A DNA stretch of 20,273 nucleotides, from assembly GCA_015258265.1 (NCBI GenBank), contig JABZIP010000019.1, forward strand, positions 1 through 20,273. Reading direction: 5' to 3'. Both the position numbers and the translations under genes were made by a program. The stretch is from Clostridiales bacterium. Its GTDB lineage: Bacteria > Bacillota > Clostridia > Peptostreptococcales > Anaerovoracaceae. The notes below the pieces were generated by a model. The model did no database searches. It was not told the DNA's origin and saw nothing but the letters and a program-made list of their open reading frames with translations. Every line of letters starts with the position of its first letter. Within the stretch, counting starts at the first letter, position 1. Shown here piece after piece: positions 15,378 through 20,273 of this stretch.

Positions 15378-15461
15378 AAAAAGGCGAGGAGCTGATGTGC
15401 CCCCCAAAAGTTAGACCAACATTTAACGATTAGGAGGTCGGTACAAGCACCTCGCCTTTTT
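15378..15461. terminator. Bidirectional terminator with an unusually long 52-base loop
   Basis: AAAAAGGCGAGG (15378-15389) pairs with CCTCGCCTTTTT (15450-15461); after one A-A mismatch, GCT (15391-15393) pairs with AGC (15446-15448). T tracts follow on both strands, so it can stop deoD rightward and NhaC leftward. The 52-base loop is far longer than normal and contains an IS-end-like sequence. Confidence 0.75.
15396..15445. mobile_element. Possible IS3-family end remnant or tiny insertion in the terminator loop
   Basis: The 50 bases begin TGTGCCCCCCAAAAGTTAGA and end GGTCGGTACA, so the outermost six bases form a 5-of-6 inverted match (TGTGCC against TGTACC). The AAAAGTTAGACC stretch after a C run is like the termini I recall for IS150-group elements of the IS3 family, and the inner TAGGAGGTC would suit the ribosome binding site of a lost orfA. 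There is no transposase frame and no clear target duplication. Confidence 0.4.
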
Positions 15462-15468
15462 TATTAAA

Positions 15469-16980
15469 TTATAGTTCCTTTACATCAACAGGTTTACTTA
15501 CATTTTCTACCGTTGAAATATTGTTCTTAAGATTTTCTTTAATCTGCTTTCTACCTGCTGCAGTTAGAATTCTGTTACCGTTAGCGTCCGCCAGCGTTAC
15601 TCCTACAAATGCCAAAAGGAATGTAATCACAGGCATAGACCAGTTAAAGATTGCCCACGGCATATACACAAGCGTGCCGATTCCAAGTGTCTGCGTTATA
15701 AATACACCGCATGTATTCCAAGGTATCAAAGCCGATGTAACCGTGCCTGAGCTTTCAAGTGCATTCGAAAGTGTTTTAGGGTGCAGCTGTGCTTTTTTAT
15801 ATGTTTCCGCATACATTCTTCCCGGTATAACTATTGAGATATACTGTTCAGGCATAGATGCGTTGCTTAGTACACAAGTAAACTCCGTCATAAATATCAA
15901 AGAAGCTCCACCTCTTACAAATCTCAAAAGCTGATTTACCAAAACCTCCAGCTGATGTGTCGCTTCCATTATTCCGCCGAACATCATCGCAAGAAGCGTA
16001 AGCGATATTGAAAACATCATTTTCATAAGTCCGCCCGATGTTAAAAGTGCGTCAACGGCGGAAACTCCACTGTTTGACTCAAATCCGTTCATACCCGCAT
16101 CGAGGAATGCTCCAAGCGACGCAGTCGGTTGCAAGAATATACCGAGCAAAACTCCTGTCAATATTCCAAGTGTAATTCCGGGTATCGCAGGCATCTTCAT
16201 CGCAACAGCAACTATTACTATAACAGGAGGAAGCAACAATAAAGGTGAGATTGTGAACATATTAGTAAGCGCATCGCTCATCACCTGTATGTTGGAAATA
16301 TCCGCTGTCGCAGAGCCGCTTCCATACTGAAAACCTAAAACTCCAAACACTAACAAACAAAGTCCGTATGCAACCATCGTCGGAGCAATCATAAACTTCA
16401 CATGCGTAAACACATCCGTTCCCGCCATTGCAGGTGCCAAGTTTGTTGTATCCGACAAAGGCGACATTTTATCTCCGAAATATGCTCCCGATATTACAGC
16501 CCCTGCAGCCATAGGAAGCGGAATTCCAAGTCCGTGCGCTATTCCCATAAGTGCAAGTCCCATCGTTCCCATCGTTCCCCACGATGTACCTGTAGCAAGC
16601 GATGTAATTGAGCAAATAAGCAATGCAGCTATTAGAAAAACCTTAGGCGATATCAGCTTAAGTCCGTAATATATCATCGACGGAACTACACCCGCGGTAA
16701 TCCAAACTCCTATCAGTATACCGATGATTGCCAAAATCATAACGGCTTGCAGCGCCCTATAAATTCCGTCCTTCATAGATTTTTCTATAAATTCCCAATC
16801 GTAACCCAGTATCAAAGCCATTATAGCCGCACCGATTACACCTGCGAACATAGGTATATGCGGATCCACCTTAAAAACTATGATGCCAACCGCCATTATT
16901 ACTACCAAAAATAGTAATGTCAACCCTGCTTCCCAAACTTTCGGCAATCTTGGTTGTCGTTTCTCACTTTTACTACCCAT
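15469..16980 (-). CDS. nhaC: NhaC-family Na+/H+ antiporter
   Basis: NhaC-type carriers exchange cytoplasmic Na+ for external H+, or organic acids in the MleN subgroup, across the cytoplasmic membrane. The 503-residue protein has a short charged N-terminus and about eleven hydrophobic segments. Family signatures are visible: LATGTSWGTMGTMGLALMGI, AGAVISGAYFGDKMSPLSDT followed by TNLAPAMAGTDVFTHV, and a later ALESSGTVTSALIPWNTCG. These match NhaC and separate it from NhaA, NhaB or NhaD. GGAGGAG lies before the ATG at 16980. It is monocistronic, with a predicted promoter upstream and a terminator shared with deoD. Substrate within the family (Na+/H+ or malate/lactate-type) is not decided by sequence reading. 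Confidence 0.93.
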   Translation of the reverse strand: MGSKSEKRQPRLPKVWEAGLTLLFLVVIMAVGIIVFKVDPHIPMFAGVIGAAIMALILGYDWEFIEKSMKDGIYRALQAVMILAIIGILIGVWITAGVVPSMIYYGLKLISPKVFLIAALLICSITSLATGTSWGTMGTMGLALMGIAHGLGIPLPMAAGAVISGAYFGDKMSPLSDTTNLAPAMAGTDVFTHVKFMIAPTMVAYGLCLLVFGVLGFQYGSGSATADISNIQVMSDALTNMFTISPLLLLPPVIVIVAVAMKMPAIPGITLGILTGVLLGIFLQPTASLGAFLDAGMNGFESNSGVSAVDALLTSGGLMKMMFSISLTLLAMMFGGIMEATHQLEVLVNQLLRFVRGGASLIFMTEFTCVLSNASMPEQYISIVIPGRMYAETYKKAQLHPKTLSNALESSGTVTSALIPWNTCGVFITQTLGIGTLVYMPWAIFNWSMPVITFLLAFVGVTLADANGNRILTAAGRKQIKENLKNNISTVENVSKPVDVKEL

Positions 16981-17051
16981 GAGTACTCCTCCACATGTAA
17001 AATAATTTCATAGCCATGCATAAAAAATGCATATTTAATAACTTCTATGCA

Positions 17052-17081
17052 ATTTTATCACATAACAACTGATAATTTCAA
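17052..17081 (-). promoter_or_regulatory. Predicted nhaC promoter
   Basis: On the minus strand TTGAAA (17076-17081) is followed after 18 bases by TAAAAT (17052-17057), with TGA just before the -10. The leader of about 65 bases contains ATGCAT-N5-ATGCAT-like repeats but no recognised riboswitch. Confidence 0.5.
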
Positions 17082-17153
17082 TAGTATTTATAAACTTTAT
17101 GTATATATGTTTGCTCAATATCATTACAAAAATGTACTATCTTGCGCGCAAAA

Positions 17154-17181
17154 AAAATGGCACTTGGGTAGGTGCCATTTT
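17154..17181 (-). terminator. Rho-independent terminator of the crotonase gene
   Basis: AAAATGGCAC (17154-17163) and GTGCCATTTT (17172-17181) form a 10-bp stem with an 8-base loop. Reading leftward the stem runs into eight T residues. It lies about 30 bases after the crotonase stop codon. Confidence 0.88.
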
Positions 17182-17208
17182 CTAATATTGATTATCTACT
17201 ATTTTTTC

Positions 17209-17985
17209 TTACTTTCTTTCGAACTTAGCATCTCTTTTTTCTAAAAATGCTGTCATTCCCTCAGTTTTGTCGCTAGATGCGAACGGTGCTGTAAATGTCT
17301 CAATTTCGAGCGCCGAAGCAGCCGCCATATCCAAATTGTAGCCCTTATTGATAGCTAATTTTGCGCTTGATACAGCTATCGGTGCTTTCGAATTGATTGT
17401 CTTTGCAACTTTTTCCGCCTCCGCAATCAAATCATCGGCAGGTACTACCTTTTCAACCAATCCGATTCTGCCCGCTTCTTCAGCCGATATAATCTCCGCA
17501 GTCATGATTAGGTACTTTGCCATACCTTTGCCAACCAATCTCGATAGTCTTTGTGTACCACCAAAGCCCGGAATGATTCCAAGATTAACCTCAGGCTGTC
17601 CGAATTTTGCTTTTTCGGATGCTATACGAATATCACAAGCCATAGCAAGCTCACATCCTCCGCCAAGTGCGAATCCGTTTACCGCTGCAATTACAGGCTT
17701 GCTCAGATTTTCGATAGCGTTCATCACATTGTGTCCTGCAATCATCATCTCTCTACCTTCGATAGCATTCATGGAATTCATCTGTGCTATATCCGCCCCT
17801 GCAACGAATGCCTTGCCTTCACCTGTAAGTATTACGCTGTAAACCTCATCGTCCTGCTCAATATTGTAAAAAGCACAAGCAAGCTCGTTTAAAACATCCA
17901 TATTAAGCGCATTCATAGCTTTAGGTCTGTCGATTGTAATGTAAGCGATTTTGTCTTTTACTTCCACTTTGATATTTTCGTACAT
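17209..17985 (-). CDS. Enoyl-CoA hydratase/crotonase family protein
   Basis: The likely reaction is hydration/dehydration of a short-chain 2-enoyl/3-hydroxyacyl-CoA, as in butyrate-type metabolism. From ATG 17985 the protein is 258 residues, the crotonase norm, beginning MYENIKVEVKDKIAYITIDR. The oxyanion-hole segments are AFVAGADIAQM (about 59-69) and GFALGGGCELAMACD (104-118); the two catalytic glutamates are E112 and E132 (GQPEVNLGIIPG), 20 residues apart as in rat crotonase. Longer starts at 18063 and 17991 are rejected: GAGG lies 8 bases from 17985 but only about 2 from 17991. No partner beta-oxidation gene (thiolase, Hbd, Bcd) adjoins it, so the exact substrate is unassigned. Confidence 0.93.
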   Translation of the reverse strand: MYENIKVEVKDKIAYITIDRPKAMNALNMDVLNELACAFYNIEQDDEVYSVILTGEGKAFVAGADIAQMNSMNAIEGREMMIAGHNVMNAIENLSKPVIAAVNGFALGGGCELAMACDIRIASEKAKFGQPEVNLGIIPGFGGTQRLSRLVGKGMAKYLIMTAEIISAEEAGRIGLVEKVVPADDLIAEAEKVAKTINSKAPIAVSSAKLAINKGYNLDMAAASALEIETFTAPFASSDKTEGMTAFLEKRDAKFERK

Positions 17986-18012
17986 TGTCATTTCCTCTTT
18001 TCTCAAGAATAT

Positions 18013-18063
18013 TTGCCTTTCGGCGTTTGTTAATATAATAACATTTAATTTACATAAAGGCAA
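18013..18063 (-). promoter_or_regulatory. Crotonase promoter flanked by an inverted repeat
   Basis: On the minus strand TTGCCT (18058-18063) is followed after 17 bases by TATTAT (18035-18040). An inverted repeat, TTGCCTTT (18013-18020) and AAAGGCAA (18056-18063), brackets the promoter with centres 43 bp apart; one arm covers the -35 and the other the early transcribed region. The spacing is close to four helical turns. Confidence 0.5.
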
Positions 18064-18111
18064 GGTGTTAGTGAAGATTTATCTTGTACCCTTTTAATAT
18101 CCACCTCGTAA

Positions 18112-18120
18112 TGGTATAAT
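18112..18120 (+). promoter_or_regulatory. Extended -10 promoter for the membrane protein gene
   Basis: TGGTATAAT is a consensus extended -10. No good -35 is present at 17 bases, which extended -10 promoters tolerate. The following ACTACATGTACAA resembles the sequence after the HD-GYP promoter. Confidence 0.6.
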
Positions 18121-18156
18121 ACTACATGTACAATTTCGATTACAAAAGAGGGTTTT

Positions 18157-19176
18157 ATGTTTTTTTTACTATCTGATTTATTTTTCGGCTTTATCGTACT
18201 TATGTTTACAGCGTTAACCGTTTACATCTATTTGAGGCTGGTAATCGCAGTCAAAACAGGTACAGATGTTCCAAAACACATATATCAAATCGGTCAAGGC
18301 TTTCAAGGCAGAGTTCATGTCAACTATGACGACATTACAAACCGAGAAGCGCTTAAATTGGCAAATTTATTTTTATTTTGCTTCTTTACTTGCAACATTA
18401 TTTTTTTTATTGCGATGTATTTTAAAACGCATGTTTTGACTTCCGCGCTATATGCCTGCTTCAAATCATCATTTGCTATTGCTATAACTTCAATCTTTCT
18501 CAATGCGTTTATTAAACTGCTACTGCTATTTATTACCAAAAATAAGCCTATGTATTTATACTCGCCGGTAAATGCTATAATCGGCGGAGTATTTATTACC
18601 GCTTTTACATTTTCACTGTTCATATCTTTGACAGGCTTTCCCGCAGAACCTGTAAAGCTGCAAATTGGCACCGAAAATATAATCGTAGGTGAAACAAAAG
18701 CATCGCAACTTCTAGCTTGCAACTTTCAATTTGCCGATAAGACCGCAGAAAGCAATATTGTAAATAAACGCAACGACCATTTTTATTACGGCGAACTCGT
18801 AGAAATTTTCCGTAACGGCAAATCATACGGATTTGTCAGTGTTACACCTAAATGGAAAGACTCAGACAAACTCAAGAACTGCATCATAACATACTACGAA
18901 ATTTCGGGCGATAGTGCGCAACTTTCTGCCGTTAAATTTAACAATCAAGATTTGTCGAAGCTACAGCTGCAGGACTTTAGAACCAAACATTTAAAAGATA
19001 TTTTTGCCTTGCATCCTGCCGACTACGAAGAAATTAAAAACGATACACTTTTCATACTTAAACTTCAAACAAATGATTACGGTCTTTGGAAACGCTATCG
19101 AATTGAATCTTATTTCTATCCGGACGGCACCCCTTCTCGCTACGGCATCCGAGTACAACATACCATTTGGGAATAG
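18157..19176 (+). CDS. Unrecognised four-helix membrane protein with C-terminal soluble domain
   Basis: The family is not recognised. The 339-residue protein has four probable membrane segments (about 5-32, 68-88, 106-127, 138-160), with a loop of about 35 residues between the first two, then a C-terminal soluble domain of about 180 residues. That domain opens with LQIGTENIIVGETKASQLLA, a pattern resembling the h.hGxTxxxxLLxxGF.h motif I recall from uncharacterised Firmicutes envelope proteins. It is rich in aromatic and charged residues (HFYYGELVEIFRNGKSYGFV) and ends TPSRYGIRVQHTIWE. An even number of helices puts the N-terminus and the C-terminal domain on the same side. AGAGGG precedes the ATG. 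The gene is alone, divergent from the crotonase and convergent with the EFR1 gene. Confidence 0.85.
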   Translation: MFFLLSDLFFGFIVLMFTALTVYIYLRLVIAVKTGTDVPKHIYQIGQGFQGRVHVNYDDITNREALKLANLFLFCFFTCNIIFFIAMYFKTHVLTSALYACFKSSFAIAITSIFLNAFIKLLLLFITKNKPMYLYSPVNAIIGGVFITAFTFSLFISLTGFPAEPVKLQIGTENIIVGETKASQLLACNFQFADKTAESNIVNKRNDHFYYGELVEIFRNGKSYGFVSVTPKWKDSDKLKNCIITYYEISGDSAQLSAVKFNNQDLSKLQLQDFRTKHLKDIFALHPADYEEIKNDTLFILKLQTNDYGLWKRYRIESYFYPDGTPSRYGIRVQHTIWE

Positions 19177-19247
19177 GTTACCGCTTTATCAAAAAATTCA
19201 TTAAGCGTCATAAGAACAATTTGATGTTCAAGCCGATAAAGAGGGAT

Positions 19248-19991
19248 TTATACCTTGACATTCGGATTTGTATACTGACCATGCTTCTTGGTATTTTTGC
19301 CGTACTGAATTGCAAACTTGGGGCAACGGTGCAAACAGCCTAGGCACATCACACATTTATTCTTTACCCAGACAGGTCGCTTGTCTTGCATTTCGATTGC
19401 CTGCACGGAACACTTTTCGGCGCATAAACAACATCCGATACAAGTATACTCTACACGAAAATTTATAGTGCGCCGTACGTTGCTGTTGTAAATCGGCTCT
19501 GCTATCCATTCAGTAATAAAAGCCGGAGTTCGATGCGCCATATGACGGTTCTTATTGCGTTCTTTGACGCTGCGGAGAATGCTACTGATTTCATTCTCGG
19601 TATTTTTAGTGTACTTGGCAACTTTTTCTTGGGTGGAAAGGTCAAAAATAGGAGTCCATGTATCTACCATTCTGACAGAATAGTAGGCATCTATTTTTCG
19701 TTTCTGAATTGCCTTGTTTGCTATTGCGCCGGATGCACCGGGCGTTATCCCGCAAGTAGCAATATAATACAAGTATTCTGTTTGAAAAGATGCTTTTTCA
19801 AGAAATTCTTTTACAATACTCGGTAACCCCCAATAATAAGTAGGCGAAATGATACCAATTGTTTTATCAAAAAATGAATATTGATCATTTTTCAAACAAT
19901 CCACAATGGATAGCATTTCTTGTTTCTCAGACTGTGCAAGCCGAGTCGCAACATATTTACAGTTTCCTGTCGCAGAAAAATAAAGAATCAT
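19248..19991 (-). CDS. EFR1-family flavodoxin/2[4Fe-4S] ferredoxin fusion
   Basis: EFR1-type proteins join an N-terminal flavodoxin-like domain to a C-terminal bacterial ferredoxin domain and are thought to carry electrons in anaerobes; physiological partners are largely unknown. The 247-residue product has the FMN-phosphate loop YFSATGNCKYVA (4-15), IGIISPTYYWGLPSIVKEFL (45-64) and IATCG (77-81). The C-terminal part has two [4Fe-4S] motifs: C184, C187, C190, C194 (CIGCCLCAEKC) and C213, C216, C219, C223 (CVMCLGCLHRCP). The middle (about 110-180) is a basic helical linker. GGAGG precedes the ATG. No clear promoter was found; the repeat array lies 59 bases upstream and is probably transcribed in the same direction, so read-through could contribute. 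Confidence 0.92.
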   Translation of the reverse strand: MILYFSATGNCKYVATRLAQSEKQEMLSIVDCLKNDQYSFFDKTIGIISPTYYWGLPSIVKEFLEKASFQTEYLYYIATCGITPGASGAIANKAIQKRKIDAYYSVRMVDTWTPIFDLSTQEKVAKYTKNTENEISSILRSVKERNKNRHMAHRTPAFITEWIAEPIYNSNVRRTINFRVEYTCIGCCLCAEKCSVQAIEMQDKRPVWVKNKCVMCLGCLHRCPKFAIQYGKNTKKHGQYTNPNVKV

Positions 19992-20050
19992 TTGTTGTCC
20001 TCCGCAATTCTTATATTATTATTAACATATAACACTTACTTTATAATCAA

Positions 20051-20273
20051 GTTTTACTACCATATGAAATTACACTACTCTCAAACCAGACGGAGAGGGA
20101 ATAGAAATTGAGGTAGGTTTTACTACCATATGAAATTACACTACTCTCAAACCGTTTTTCCCAGTTTGTTAAACTTTTGTGCGTTTTACTACCATATGAA
20201 ATTACACTACTCTCAAACGTCTGCACAACTTCTCTTTGAAATGCTCTGGTTTTACTACCATATGAAATTACAC
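20051..20273 (-). CRISPR. CRISPR array, type II-like repeat, trailer end, running off the right edge
   Basis: Three complete 36-bp repeats start at 20051, 20117 and 20183, and a fourth is cut after 25 bases from 20249; all are identical where visible. The three spacers (20087-20116, 20153-20182, 20219-20248) are each exactly 30 bp and unrelated. On the plus strand the repeat begins GTTTTACTACCATATG and ends ACACTACTCTCAAAC. Read on the minus strand it begins GTTTGAGAGTAGTG and ends GGTAGTAAAAC, resembling type II-A repeats (GTTTTAGAGCTATG start), which suggests leftward transcription. The leader and cas genes would then be beyond the right edge and the leftmost spacer the oldest. No cas gene or tracrRNA-like anti-repeat is in the window. 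Confidence 0.97.

Noticed and set aside
17986..18063. Longer N-terminus for the crotonase
   Set aside because: The extension would cover the predicted promoter, has no family similarity, and ribosome binding site spacing favours 17985.
19177..19247. Terminator between the convergent membrane-protein and EFR1 genes
   Set aside because: Only short CTTTATC/GATAAAG arms about 40 bases apart are present, with no T tract; not enough to call.
1..20050. tracrRNA anti-repeat or second CRISPR locus in the window
   Set aside because: By eye no other stretch resembles the repeat or its complement; a tracrRNA is probably with the cas genes outside the window.

Overview
The window reads as the chromosome of a low-GC, spore-lineage Gram-positive anaerobe, most likely a Clostridia member (Peptostreptococcaceae-like is a guess). 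The grounds are AT-rich DNA, strong AGGAGG ribosome binding sites, a SpoIID/LytB protein between ruvB and queA, an NhaC antiporter, a short-chain enoyl-CoA hydratase, an EFR1-type flavodoxin/ferredoxin and a type II-like CRISPR repeat. No rRNA or tRNA gene and no intact transposase gene was seen.

Left part (1-8340, minus strand): a tightly packed operon in the order chemoreceptor, small lipoprotein, lgt, ruvC, ruvA, ruvB, spoIID-like, queA (cut by the left edge). Gaps are 0-13 bases and two junctions are ATGA overlaps. A near-consensus promoter lies in front of the chemoreceptor, so a sensory gene appears to head a Holliday-junction/lipoprotein/queuosine operon.

Middle (8340-12840): an HD-GYP c-di-GMP phosphodiesterase gene diverges from the operon and ends at a 21-bp bidirectional terminator. 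Facing it is a leftward group: a 35-aa membrane peptide, a TIGR01440/YwlG protein and a secreted GHL10 glycosidase. Diverging from that group is a VUT-family queuosine-precursor transporter preceded by a clear preQ1-I riboswitch that includes its Shine-Dalgarno. With queA this gives two separate queuosine genes in the window.

Right part (12824-19176): a long-chain acyl-CoA synthetase-like gene (-) diverges from deoD (+). deoD converges on an NhaC antiporter (-) at a terminator whose loop holds a 50-bp segment resembling an insertion-sequence end. A crotonase (-) diverges from an unrecognised four-helix membrane protein (+).

Right edge: an EFR1-family protein (-), then the start of a CRISPR array (36-bp repeats, 30-bp spacers) running off the window. 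By its resemblance to type II-A repeats the array is probably transcribed leftward, so leader and cas genes should lie beyond the right edge. The most notable items are the preQ1 riboswitch-transporter unit, the CRISPR array, the unlisted 35-aa peptide, the terminator whose two arms encode the C-termini of two convergent proteins, and the IS-like insert in a terminator loop.
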